Shown here piece by piece: positions 53,546-64,000 of a DNA stretch of 64,000 nucleotides. The DNA lies in the NCBI RefSeq assembly GCF_032854445.1, contig NC_088295.1, forward strand, positions 56,897,249 through 56,961,248, read 5' to 3'. Source of the DNA: Liolophura sinensis. Taxonomy: Eukaryota; Mollusca; Polyplacophora; Chitonida; Chitonidae. Each line of letters starts with the position of its first letter. Position 1 is the first letter of the stretch. A program made the translations under genes and the position numbers. The notes beneath the pieces were generated by a model. The model was given only the letters and a program-made list of their open reading frames with translations, had not been told where the DNA came from and ran no database searches.

Positions 53546-56500
53546 GTACAGAACAGGGGAAGTGCTCAGTTGTGTTATGAGACTGCGCGATATCTGTCAA
53601 ATGTCCATTCCCTTTATCTAAAATCAAAACAGATATATTCCCACAATTATGGAACGGCCTATAATTCGGTCTGTGTAACGATTTTACAGCCTAAGATGCG
53701 ACCAGGTCATTCCAATTAAATGGCAACAAGTAGGCCTATACCAAAAACTTAAGCCGAGGACACTAACTGTTGGCTGAGAAATATTCAAATACGCAGTATT
53801 CATGGCTGCTCAACCCCAGTCAGAGTTGAGCAAGTTTGACACTGGTGTGGCATGGGTGGTGGCCCCAGTAACCACTCCACCTACCTCTCGTTGCTTAAAT
53901 CCACATCGTAACATGTCCACTTCCATTCGCTGCACAAAATTTTTTAAAGTGCCACTCTGGTCAGAAATTGCGTAGAAATATTACAATAATTTGAAAGAAA
54001 TCCTAGAGAAAGCTAACACTATGTTTCAATAGGATTTTGAGCGCTAGCGCAGCGTAATGACCCAGGAGTCTCTCACCAATGCGGTCACTGTGAGTTCAAG
54101 TCCAGCTCATGCTGGCTTCCTCTCCGCCCGTACGTGAGAAGGTCTGTCAGCAACCTGCGGATGGTCGTGGGTTTCCCCCGGGCTCTGCCCGGTTTCCACC
54201 CACCATAATGCTGGCCGCCGTCGTATAAGTGAAATATTCTTGAGTACGGCGTAAAACACCAATCAAAAAAAAAAAAAAAAAAAAAAAAATCAATAGGATT
54301 TTGATGAATAACACTATTTAACCCATATAAATGAAAATTCCTTGAAAAGCAAAAGCTTCAACTGTGTCCGTAAAATTTCCTGATGTGATGTGATAATATT
54401 CCGTATGTGACATCGAATCAAGCGGATGTTACGCTGAGTAAAGCATTTATGCCGGGATGATGTCCAGAACGTTTGAAAGGGCAGCATCATTTGTGGATAT
54501 ACTTCAGCAATTGATGACGTCATGTGTTTGTGAGTGATGTCACACCAGGCAAAGTGGAAGGGACAAAAATATTTTGTTTCAGTATACAAAATATACCCTG
54601 ACAAAACATACAATATTGGTTTTAATTCAGTGCAATATTTTCACAATTTAGGAAAGCAATTCAGACTATCGGACTCTTTATCAGTTTACCTTGCTTTTGA
54701 GACACAGATGTTTTGACTCCAAAGTAGCTCTTTAATGATAATTCAATAACATATCATTTCATGTGTAAACTGCCTCTAGGCCATGACCTACCGTCATGTT
54801 TTCAAGACAGCCTCCAAGTATTTAAAATGAGTGAATACAATTTTGGGAACGTATACAAAAGCAGACTTTTGTACTTTTTCTTTTCTAATAGTGATAATCT
54901 TTGTCTGGTGCATTATTTTTGCAGCGCAATTTTTAATTTTGTGGAATTGGGCTATTTATAGTATAATAATTTTGAATTGTGTTAAATGAGGTCAACTATG
55001 AATCATGCAGTCCAGGAGTTCCACTGTTGTTGATGAGTCAAGTGTTCACGTGGCCCTGTCAGACTACAACGCAAATGGCAGCCGTCTTGAAAACATCACG
55101 GTAGGTCATGGCCTGGAGGCATTTCAGGCGTGAAACGATACGTTATTGAATTATCATTAAAAAAATTTGTGTGGCAAATGGAAGGGGACATGTTACAATG
55201 TGGATTTAAGCGACTAGAGGTAGGTGGAGTGGTTATTGAGTGGTTATATACCCGTGCCACACCATTGAGTCAAACTTGCTTGACTCTGACTGGGGTTAAG
55301 CAGCCATGAATATTGCATATTCGAATATTTCTCAACCAACAGTTAGTGTCCTAGGCTTAAGTTTTTGGTATACTTGTTGCCATTTAATTGGAATGCCCTG
55401 ATCGCATCTCTATATTTATGCTCGAATATTTATATCCGAATATTTCTCAACCAACGGTCAGTGTACTCGGACTAGCCAAGAACTTTAGGCCTGCACACGT
55501 AACTCATAAATAAGAGCCACCTAAAGCATGAATATTCTACCTTTGCTATCGCTCTGGTAGATCTATAAGCCTACAACATTCTATTTAATTTTCTTGATCT
55601 AGTGCCAGAGTTGTGTCACCTCTCATCTCTGACACTTATCTAATTGCGTCTCGTGAAAGTATAGACCTGCACAAACGTGCGGTACAATTTCAGCGAGTGT
55701 AAACAATGTCACTATAACGTAGATCATTTGAAGCCTGCAACTGCTGCAATATTTCACCGATACAGATGAGAACTAGAAGTAAAAAAAACTTGTTCACCTG
55801 TGTGTTCAAAACTCACTAATTCAGTTCTGCAAAATTTTACAATGGGCCAAGTGCTACATATATAAGTACAAAAGTCACTTGTCATGGTTTACATATTGGA
55901 CACAGTCGCCATTACAGGTTGGTTTTATTTAACATTGGGCGAGACCAGCGGGCTACTAAGAAATGAAGGCGAGACCACTGAAAGTTGTAGCGTTCATATT
56001 TGTGCAAGTCTGTACTTTCACTGGAGACACAAGAGGGGCGAGGTTGCAGAACTCTGACACTACTCAAAGAAAATTAAATAGCATGTTGTAGGCCTCAACA
56101 TTTTGTAGCTCTACCGGAGTGTTAAGAAAGGCTGCTTTTATTTTACATGTGTGCATTCCTATACATGTATGTTGGCATTGTTGCCTTTAGCAAAGAAATG
56201 AAATAATTCTAGCTCTACCAGAGCTGTAGAGCTACTTTGTATGAATGGTAATTATGCACACAGTGCCTTTTGACAATTAAAAAAATGAGTTTGAAATGAT
56301 TTATACTTTGCTTTATCATGGGTTTCACTCACATATTTGGCACTGTTAATGGTGCATCATTAAATAATGACTACTAATATGCCAGGCTGTGCTCATTTTT
56401 CCGTGGCGGAGGGGGTTAGCACACCAGCAAGGCGCAATGACTCAGGTGCCTCTCACCAATGCGGTCGCCATGGATCGAAGTCCAGCTCATGCTGGTTTCC

Positions 56501-59022
56501 TCTCCAGCCGTAAGTGGGAAGGCCTGCAGCCACCTGCAGATGGTCGTGTGTTTCCCCAGTCTGTGCCCCATTTCCTCCTACCATGATACTGGCCACTGGC
56601 CGCTGTCATTTAAGATCACTACTTACATCAGTTAATTACTTGTTCCTTGAATGTGGATGACCAGATATGAAGGAGACCCTTTCCAGTTGTAGTGCACTTA
56701 ACGAAAACATGTGATACACAGAATATCACATGACATATAATGGTATGAAAAGCTTCATACTTACGCTGTTTTCTTATTGTAAATCAAACATCTTCCCATT
56801 CAATTTTTTAAGCAATGAAAAATCGGTGAAAACATTTGACCACGGGAAAAAAATGACATGGAAACCAACACATAAACACAGATTTTACAAATCCCCTTTT
56901 TTGTCACTGGACATGGATGTTGTATGGTCAATCCAGTAATTCCAGCTATTCCACCTACCCAGCAAAACAGATTTTTTTTTTTTTTAAATAAATGATGTAA
57001 TTGTCATTGCTCTTTCATCCTCTTTTCAGAAAATCCAGAGTTGCAAGAGGCAGTCAAAAGCAAAAATGAGGCACTCCATGAACGGTTACTCCATGTAAGA
57101 GTAGAGTCCACAGGACCTCCTCCTGATCAGAGTCTGGTAATGCTCACTTTCTTTTTCCTCAGTCATTACACAGGCATGGTTAGCATTATGATCTTTTGAT
57201 ACCAAATCAACAAATCAGAGAGCTTCACACTCGCAGTTCTCTGAATCTCTTCAAATTATCAGGAAAACGTCTATTCAAAGAGAGATACACAGCAGGTTTT
57301 AATACAGTGTCTGAACTTAAAGTAGTTTCCAGTTTCATCATCATTTTATGATGTTATTTTTATCAAAATAATATGAATACAAAATATAATATTTTGTGTG
57401 ACAATAGCCATTCCAATCACACATTGCTTACAAGTGTTGTATATTTTAGTCACTTTGGCATTACCAGCACTGATTTTCACAGGTCTCTTTCTTGTTTCCA
57501 TTTGCCAGAAGGTAACTGGCTTGCACTCATCCTTGAAATCCTTGACGGTACTTGAACTTTTTGGAAAGGTTTTCAAGGTCTTTAACGACATAAAATTTTT
57601 TTTTTTTTTTTTTTTCGGATTTTCTGGAAAGTTCTTTGTGTTTTCAGTGTTAACGACCATATCATATTGCATTACATTGGACATTGACTGATTAATAAGC
57701 TACCTGAAAAACGTCCATTAATCTCCATACAAAGTTTTCTGCCCTGAACTGGTCTGTCCTTGAAATTGCTAGAAACATACAATGTTTTTGAAAAAACATT
57801 TTTTTCCATGGGTGGGAAGATGGAGTTAATACTGTGCTCCTTCAGTCAAGGGAAATAATCTTGAGTTTGGCTTGAAACTGTAAAATAAACTAAATTGTCA
57901 AATATATATGTTACAGAGTAAGTAAGTTTCATTGAAGGAAAACCAAGAGTCATTCGTTTATAAAGATACATCCTTACACACTTAGGTTCCACCCCTTGAT
58001 GTGTAAGATATAATACACCAATCAAACGTGTCACTTAGGGAGCAGACCGTGGTGTATTGGTTATAGGTGGTTGCCTTTCAGTCATGAGGATATTGGTATC
58101 CCAGTCATGGATTGTGTGAATTTATAGATATATATACATATCCCAGCTTTTCTTTTTTTTTGGACAGTAAGCGGTTTTTTGAAGACCATTTGTCTTTCAC
58201 CAATATGATGTGCAAGTGGGAAAGTTTGTCAGTACCTTTGATACCAAAAGTTGGTTGTTTTCCCCCAGGCAGCACTTTTTCATTCACCTCAAAAAAAAAG
58301 AAAAACTGACCAAGGTCTCCCAGCATCCTGTGGATGGTTGTGGGTTTTCCTAAGGTTCTGCCAGGTTCCTCCCACCAAAATATTGACTGTCGTCATACAA
58401 ATAAATATACAGATACATACAGATAAATAAATATAAAACTGATCGCTATTGTATAAGTGAAAATTTCAAGAGTGTGGAAATGACATAAACAGATAAATGT
58501 GTCATTTCCAAACGAATAATCTTAAAGTTTGGTTATATTTCTAGTATATATATGTTCCAGCAATTTGAAATTGCTGAGTAGTTTTTTTGATCACTGTACA
58601 CTGACATGTTTTGTTTTTTTTTTTCCCCACAGGTGAGTAGAAGTTTACCCTTGACCAGGGAGAAGTCTGAAGATCCAGAGTTTGGATATCTTATCCCTGA
58701 TGTCATACCAGAAGGCAGAGTCAGTTTGAAGCAAGTTTTTGAGTTCATAGGAAAGCACCAAAATGATCCTAAAGGCTACACAGCCCAAATGATAGCAGAT
58801 GAATACAAACTGGAGTTGAATCAGGTTCAAGATATTTTAAGACATTTTCAGGCCTTTCATATGTATGTGCCGAAGAAAATACGCGATAAAATGGTAACAG
58901 CAAGCTCAGAAGAAATTGAACTGATGGCCAGACCCCCCCGAGTGTTCGGAGATGAGAAAGAAACAGAGAAATTAGAGGCTGAAACTGTTCCTCCAACTGC
59001 TAACCCTGAACCTAAGCCATGA
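53395..59022 (+). CDS. NDUFAF4: NDUFAF4, complex I assembly factor, three exons
   Basis: NDUFAF4 is a mitochondrial assembly factor for NADH:ubiquinone oxidoreductase (complex I), acting with NDUFAF3 on the Q-module intermediate. Exons 53395-53545, 57030-57136 and 58633-59022 join in phases 1 and 0 with GT..AG borders to give 215 residues (human 175). Conserved parts are the N-terminus (IRNFNVENRA, APRHETT), matching IRNFNLENRA and APRHPST of the human protein, and the C-terminal domain with IPEGRVSLKQVFEFI, YTAQMIADEYKLE and ILRHFQAFHMYVP. The Pro/Glu-rich C-terminal tail is longer than in human. MGKVMS fits the N-myristoylation pattern (Gly2, Ser6). Confidence 0.93.
53695..55408. mobile_element. 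Long foldback DNA transposon, about 1.7 kb, in NDUFAF4 intron 1
   Basis: About 250 bases at the left (53695-53950) return inverted at the right (55155-55408), roughly 85% alike by eye: for example attccaattaaatggcaaca with tgttgccatttaattggaat. A second inverted pair, ggccatgacctaccgt at about 54780 with acggtaggtcatggcc at about 55103, continues the arms inwards; on the left the two parts are separated by extra sequence that includes a nested SINE. No transposase frame. A partial copy of the right end (cgaatatttctcaaccaac) is repeated at about 55438-55457. Confidence 0.82.
54041..54289 (+). mobile_element. SINE family 1, 5'-truncated, poly(A) tail and perfect 15-bp target-site duplication
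   Basis: It starts at gcgctagcgcagcgtaatga (the first part of the tRNA head, with box A, is missing), runs through box B-like gagttcaagtcc and gtgggtttcccccgggctct to gtaaaacaccaatc and about 25 A. The identical repeats tcaataggattttga lie at 54026-54040 and 54290-54304. It is nested inside the foldback element and is close to the family consensus, so it is young. Confidence 0.95.
56395..56615 (+). mobile_element. SINE family 1, diverged, 3' end eroded
   Basis: tttccgtggcggagggggtt (head), tctcaccaatgcggtcgcca, gtccagctcatgctggtttc and ctgcagatggtcgtgtgttt follow the family in order; the tail is missing after gctgtcatttaag. It lies in NDUFAF4 intron 1. Confidence 0.83.
57030..57136 (+). CDS. 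NDUFAF4: NDUFAF4 exon 2
   Basis: 107 bases between acceptor cctcttttcag and donor GTAATG. After the split Glu it encodes NPELQEAVKSKNEALHERLL, corresponding to the YPEVKGEIARKDEKLLSFL segment of human NDUFAF4, and ends at DQSL in phase 0. Confidence 0.9.
58026..58410 (+). mobile_element. Possible mosaic SINE: different tRNA-like head, family 1 core remnant
   Basis: 58026-58110 looks like another tRNA-type head (accgtggtgtattggttata, later ggtatcccagtcatgg). The segment 58310-58410 (caaggtctcccagcatcctg, ggttgtgggttttcctaagg, ctcccaccaaaatattgact) is a decayed family 1 core. The 200 bases between them match neither, so they could be one mosaic element or two neighbours. Confidence 0.45.
58633..59022 (+). 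CDS. NDUFAF4: NDUFAF4 exon 3
   Basis: Acceptor ttttccccacag; 129 codons and TGA. It encodes the conserved C-terminal domain (EFGYLIPDVIPEGRVSLKQ, HQNDPKGYTAQMIADEYKLE, VQDILRHFQAFHMYVPKK) and a species-specific acidic/Pro tail ending ANPEPKP. A candidate poly(A) signal AATAAA is at 59546-59551. Confidence 0.95.
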   Translation: MSRSLPLTREKSEDPEFGYLIPDVIPEGRVSLKQVFEFIGKHQNDPKGYTAQMIADEYKLELNQVQDILRHFQAFHMYVPKKIRDKMVTASSEEIELMARPPRVFGDEKETEKLEAETVPPTANPEPKP

Positions 59023-59545
59023 CGAAATTTTACGTTTAACAAATTAAATCACTTGTAGATTATAGATAGGATACAGGCCCCAAAATGACGAAGCGATCTT
59101 AGATTTGAGTCTAAATTTCAAATTACTTTATAATTATTATTTCTGATTTTTTCGATTTTTAATTCTTGTTAAATTATTGTAAAACAAATTTAAGCTAAAA
59201 TAATGTAACAATGGAAATTCATACCAAGTTGAATAATAGAAATTTTTACTTAAGACTAAGATCGCTTCATGATTCCGAGGGCAGGTCTGAGGCCTGTTTC
59301 TTTAAACCCTTGACAGATTTGTTTCCTTGTTACAACACTGGCAGCCAGTGATGTCTGTATTAGCGTGGTACATGTAGTTACAGGTTTATAACTTTACTTG
59401 GGTATTGTGGAATGCATTGTCCGCTGCCGCCAGACACAGTGTAAAGTTTTCTTGTATTTGCATATCTGAACAGGCTTCAGTTTCTGTGTTATAAGCGATG
59501 TTCAGAAGTATCTGACATAAAACTAACTTACCCAAGACTGTGTTC

Positions 59546-59551
59546 AATAAA
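59546..59551 (+). terminator. Candidate NDUFAF4 poly(A) signal
   Basis: AATAAA about 525 bases after the stop codon, the first canonical hexamer I find downstream on this strand. Confidence 0.35.
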
Positions 59552-59734
59552 AGGAAAAGACCATGAAAAAAGAAAAAAATGAGATCATAATCAAACACAT
59601 CACTAATGTGTTTGGACAACGATGATATCACAAGCTTTTGCGTTTTGCTCTTCTCTATATATTGGCAATCAGATTAGCTCTTTATAAGTATTGGTGTGCA
59701 TTGCATATTGCTCTAAAGGGGTCTCTGTTGCTGT

Positions 59735-59962
59735 CAGAGAGGTCTTAATGGTACCGCAACACAATGAGGAGCCTCTCACCCATGAGGTCATTGTGAGTTG
59801 ATTCCAGCTCATGTTGACTTCCTCTGCAGCTATTCGTGGAAAGATCTGCTAGCAACCTGCGTAGGCTCTGCCCAGTTTTTAACCACCATAATGCTGGTGG
59901 CCATCATGTAAAAGAAACATTCTTCAGTACGACGTGATAAACCCATACCAATCAAATAAAAT
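59735..59962 (+). mobile_element. SINE family 1, diverged
   Basis: ggtaccgcaacacaatgagg, agcctctcacccatgaggtc, gattccagctcatgttgact, ctagcaacctgcgtaggctc and aacccataccaatcaaataa follow the family on the plus strand, with a deletion in the core. Confidence 0.8.
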
Positions 59963-60294
59963 TACTCTTTCTTCAAAAGATAGTAGTTATATGTAAAGGT
60001 GACAACTCATTCTTAGTCAACAATGTCTAACAGTATAAACATGGCGTCATCTTACCATTCAAATACTTAAACGCATTCAGTAATCATTCTTTCAGTCAGG
60101 AAATTGTCCAAATAAGCGCAGGCATTTTTAGACGCATGTGTCATTAATGTGCCTGATTATGCCCCCCCCCCACCCTCCAAATTATTGCTGTCAGAAATCG
60201 TCTGAATCAGTATACTAGAAATGAGCTTCTGCCATCGTTTGCTGTAGAAAAAATCACATTTATTTACGGTAGAGAAGATGTGTAAGTTTTGTCT

Positions 60295-60456
60295 CTTGGC
60301 TTCCTCTCCAGCTGTAAGTGAGAAGGTCTGCAGCAAGCTGCGGGTGGTCGTGGATTTTCCAGGTTCTACCTGGTTTCCTCCCTCCGTATTTCTGGCCACG
60401 GTCGTATAAGTGACATATTCTTGAGTATGGCGTAAAACACCAATCAAACAAGTAAA
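60295..60456 (+). mobile_element. SINE family 1, 5'-truncated copy
   Basis: It begins at cttggcttcctctccagctg, keeps gtgagaaggtctgcagcaag, gtcgtataagtgacatattc and gcgtaaaacaccaatcaaac, and lacks the tRNA head. It lies downstream of NDUFAF4. Confidence 0.87.
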
Positions 60457-61089
60457 TACATCAAAGGAGTGTGTGTAATTAGTGACTTCACGTCAGGCAG
60501 GAGTACAGGTAAATTATTAAGGGTGATATGAGTTGCTGTGATTTTGTTCCAGATAGTGTTCAGATGTATTACTCAAGATAGTCCAAATTAGCACTGGATA
60601 TGTTTGTGTATGTATTACAGAGATGTCTGAAAATGTCTGTACATAGATCATTATGATGGTTTCAAAGTTAAGTTAAAGACTTTCAAAAACAATTCCCACT
60701 TGTTTGACGTGTTTTAAACCCATAACAACTCAAAAGTTAACACCAGCATTAGAACCTACACCCAGTGATTTTTTTTTTATTTTTATGCATGTTTATTTGA
60801 GAACAGAAAGGTGATAGGTACCCACCAGAAACAAGTTGGTCAAAGCAGTGTACTCTTTCTTTCCTTTTCTGCAATACGTCCAATTTTCAATATTTTTTCT
60901 ATCAAGAGGTAGTATAGCACCAGCACTGCAGCATAACGGCAGCGAAAGGTGTGTTTTTATACACCTGGGAATCGGCTTGTGTATACGTCAAATGTTGAAT
61001 CATGGCAAGTGGTTAGACTGAGCTCACCTTAGCAGTTCAGGGGGTTGGGGATCAGTTCAGTTGATTGACCATAGGCCACGATTAATCAG

Positions 61090-61870
61090 GTGTGCTGATT
61101 TCCTAAGGGTTGTATTTTATTACATGTACATCTTTGTGAAATTGGGCCTTGGAGATGAATCAGGTGTGTTGGTTTCCTCAGGCTTATATGTAATAACAGA
61201 TCATGAGATTTGTCAGGTGTGCTGGTTTCCTCGAACTTGCGTGTGATTACAGGTCAGGAGATTTGTCAAGTGTGCTGGTTTCCTTAATCTAGTATGTGAT
61301 TACAGGTCAGGAGATTTGTCTGGTGTGCAGGTTTCCTTAATCTAGTATGTGATTACAGGTCAGGGGATTTGTCAGGTGTGCTGGTTTCCTTAATCTAGTA
61401 TGTGATTACAGGTCAGGAAATTTGAAGCCTGTGCTGGTTTCCTTAATCTAGGATGTGATTACAGGTCAGTAGATTTGTCCATTGTGCTTGTTTCCTTAAT
61501 CTAGTATTTGATTACAGGTCAGGAGATTTGTCAGGTGTGCTGGTTCCCTTAATTTAGGATATGATTACATATCAGGAGGTCAGGAGATTTGTCAGGTGTG
61601 CTGGTTTCCTTAATCTAGTATGTGATTACAGGTCAGGAGATTTGCCAGGTGTGCTGGTTTCCTTGATTTAGTGTGTGATTACAGATCAGGAGATTTGTCA
61701 GGTGTGCTGGTTTCCTTAATTTAGTGTGTGATAACAGGTCAGGAGATTTGTCTGGTGTGCTGGTTTCCTCAGGCTCATATGTCATTACAGGTCAGTAGAT
61801 TTCTCAGGTGTGCTGGTTTCCTCATGCTCGTATGTGATTACAGGTCAGTAGATTTCTCAGGTGTGCTGCT
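61090..61870. repeat. Minisatellite, unit 53 bp, about 14 copies
   Basis: The unit starts gtcaggtgtgctggtttcct, continues taatctagtatgtgattaca and closes ggtcaggagattt. Central copies have cttaatctag; edge copies have cctcaggctcatatg, so the array is older at the edges and homogenised in the middle. No open frame persists through it. Confidence 0.93.
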
Positions 61871-61899
61871 TTCCTCCAGGTTCACTTAGCTATCCTCTA

Positions 61900-62095
61900 T
61901 CCGTCATAATAAGAGATTCACAGCAGGGAGAGTAAAACCACAGCTGCTCCAACAGTGTAATAGTTGGAAAATGGTCACGTGTAACCAGTGAAATATGACC
62001 TGATCAATTTACCTCAGGGTTTTATTCTAACTCTACCATATTAAAGAGAAGTGAAATGTTCTTCATCACAGCTTAACACACCCAATCATAATAAA
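61900..62095 (+). mobile_element. SINE-like element end with one monomer of the lectin-intron minisatellite
   Basis: The segment gtaaaaccacagctgctcca, then gtaatagttggaaaatggtc and acgtgtaaccagtgaaat, is one diverged monomer of the unit at 900-1500 and 3780-4280. It is followed by agtgaaatgttcttcatcac and cttaacacacccaatcataa, a diverged family 1-type 3' end. It directly adjoins the 53-bp array. Confidence 0.6.
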
Positions 62096-62099
62096 ATAA

Positions 62100-64000
62100 C
62101 TAGATGCTGCTACATGTGTATGCAAAACTTATACGCATTTGTATCTGTCAGAAAACAGCGGTAAATTCTAATAAGGCCAAGTCACTCTTTACAGCCAGAT
62201 TTGCCTATTATCACTCTTGTTCACATGTCCGTCATGGAAGATACCGAAGTGCCACAGTTAAGTTACAGACCTTTACAGATTTGTATATATTCTATCTGAA
62301 AATCATATTGCTGGAACATTTGAACACTACCTGTCATCAAAGATCCACAAGCAGAAAGAGTGACGGAACCTACAAATTCCGTCCAAGATGAGGTCTGAAC
62401 CTGCACCTTGTGTGTGCCCCAGTGGTTGAAAGGCAAGAACAACTTGCCAGTAGATCATGGCCTGCTCCACAAACATTCGTTTTTGATGGCGCAAATAGGC
62501 AATGAACAAACGCACACAAGAGAAAATTGAAGAGAGACGACGCCTGATTTTCACATATGATGTACACCCATGGTTTATTTCTGTATCATAGTGTGAAATA
62601 ACGATGGCTATAAAAGGGCATTCTGATGCTACCCTAGGTGAGAGTTCTGTGGACTCCTGCTGTATTACCTCAAGACAGCTATATGACGGGGTCTCACAGC
62701 TGATCTCCGTACTTCTATGTAAACAAAAGACATGGCTAATGCGTAGAACAGTAGATGTAACACTAACAACCAGTCTCACATACACATAGACGCCTACTCT
62801 TTTAAAGCCAAATTATTGCTTTTGCAGACATAATTACCTCCCCTTTTCATAATAATAACAGTGAGATGAGGATGAAGGGGGGAATAGTCCTGTAAAGAGA
62901 ATGAACAAGAAGACTAGGAGCTTCAGCTGATAATGTGACTAACCTAAAGAAACAGCAAGACATAGTTAATGGGTAACTTAGTTACATTTTGAAATGTGGT
63001 AAGTTACACAGAGTAAGGTACACGTAAGTATGAACTTCGATCTGTTAAACTATGTAACAATTGTATTCTCCCCAAAGAGTCAAAAGAAGAAAAAAATGGA
63101 AAAGCACTTACATCCACCTCCAGTGTGTACATCGAATTAAACCACATTTATTCCACACTGGCATAAATTAAAAAGACCTGGAAGTCATACGGATCTAGAG
63201 GCATTAGCTGCGCACTTAAACTGTGTCAGCTGTTTAATTTCTCAACAATTCAGCTACTGGTAATGTTACAATTTGGCCTTTTGTAATGACTTCTCAAATA
63301 TTGCATATGTGTGGCCTATATGAAAACCCAGTTCAGCTTATAATCTTTTTTATGAATTATTTGATTGTTAAGCCACTAAAGTCCTTTTTTTTTAGTTTTA
63401 AGACAGAAAATAGAGAGAATACAGAGCTTCACAAAACCCTGTATATCCAGTTTACAGGACTTCATGGAGATCATGTCATTTTATGGCATGCTAATGCAAC
63501 GTCGTTTACAGAAAAAAGTTACAAGCAAACTGAATTTCATTTGGACAAAACAACTCATTTACAGAAAAAAGTTACCAGCAAACTGAATTTCAAAGATTTG
63601 TGAAAGAACACAAAGAGGAATAGGTGAACAAGGTGTGTAACTATGTTAAGACAATAAATATAGGCAATTATTTGGTTAATTTCGGGAGGTTTTTTTGTTT
63701 GGACCAGCAATATTGATGAAAATCTTTCTTCAAACCAGTTAACGTTACTTAATATCACTTTTTATCACATCTGATTGAAGAACACACTAAGACTATGATA
63801 CCTAAAAAAAAAAAAAAAAAATTTAAATAACTAGCAGAACTACTAAACTTGTAATTTCACATCAATGCTAAGTGGAACTGAAGTTTAAGGTGCTTTGAAG
63901 CTTATGATAAAACAGAAACAAGCATAAGGCAAAGCAACATCATCTGATGGTACGTTCTGCTGATATGTATCGTCTTATAACAGACTTGCATGCCAGGAAA
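62100..64000. other. Terminal region without recognised gene
   Basis: Open frames of up to 152 codons occur on both strands (for example 62327-62785, minus) but show no family features. A near-tandem duplication of about 54 bases occurs at 63502-63595 (tttacagaaaaaagttacaa and its copy). A poly-A run is at about 63805-63821. Confidence 0.6.

Noticed and set aside
54690-55060. Possible transposase in the foldback element
   Set aside because: Only short frames (66 codons or fewer) with no transposase motifs; the element looks non-autonomous.
62327-62785. 152-codon open frame, minus strand
   Set aside because: No recognisable family; a competing frame exists on the other strand.

Overview
The window is nuclear DNA from an animal, most likely a mollusc or a close lophotrochozoan relative. 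It is AT-rich. Its genes are split by introns with GT..AG borders, most of the rest is intron or intergenic DNA, and it is full of tRNA-derived SINEs, palindromic MITEs, minisatellites and (TA)n tracts. One SINE family ends in gtaaaacaccaatcaaa and another ends in a (ctca)n tail; I associate both with molluscan genomes from general knowledge. No species can be named from the sequence alone.

Layout. (1) 1-5.3 kb: a tandem duplication of about 3 kb, each unit carrying one gene on the minus strand for a small, probably secreted, SUEL/rhamnose-binding-type lectin (lectin exon plus a Ser/Thr/Pro-rich tail exon). The first bases of the window match the start of the second unit, so the array continues to the left. 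(2) 5.3-13.7 kb: no gene recognised; palindromic elements, simple repeats, two copies of a second SINE family, then the probable 3' UTR of LATS. (3) 13.76-44.7 kb, minus strand: the complete coding region of the Hippo-pathway kinase LATS1/2 (Warts) in six coding exons, with one intron of 21.5 kb. All splice phases agree, and the joined frame has exactly one surplus base, in an A8 run just before the C-terminal hydrophobic motif. (4) 44.7-51.2 kb: LATS upstream region with a possible non-coding first exon. (5) 51.27-51.81 kb, minus strand: glyoxalase I in one uninterrupted exon. (6) 53.4-59.0 kb, plus strand: NDUFAF4, a mitochondrial complex I assembly factor, in three exons; intron 1 holds a 1.7-kb foldback transposon with a nested SINE that has perfect target-site duplications. 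(7) 59-64 kb: no gene recognised; SINE remnants and a 53-bp minisatellite.

The genes are unrelated in function (extracellular lectin, growth-control kinase, methylglyoxal detoxification, complex I assembly) and show no operon logic, as expected in an animal. The most informative signals are the recent lectin duplication with its internal SINE-filled/SINE-empty comparison, the LATS frame break, the nested transposon in NDUFAF4, and a possible common origin of two minisatellite types inside one SINE-like element. I found no convincing undescribed multi-gene system.
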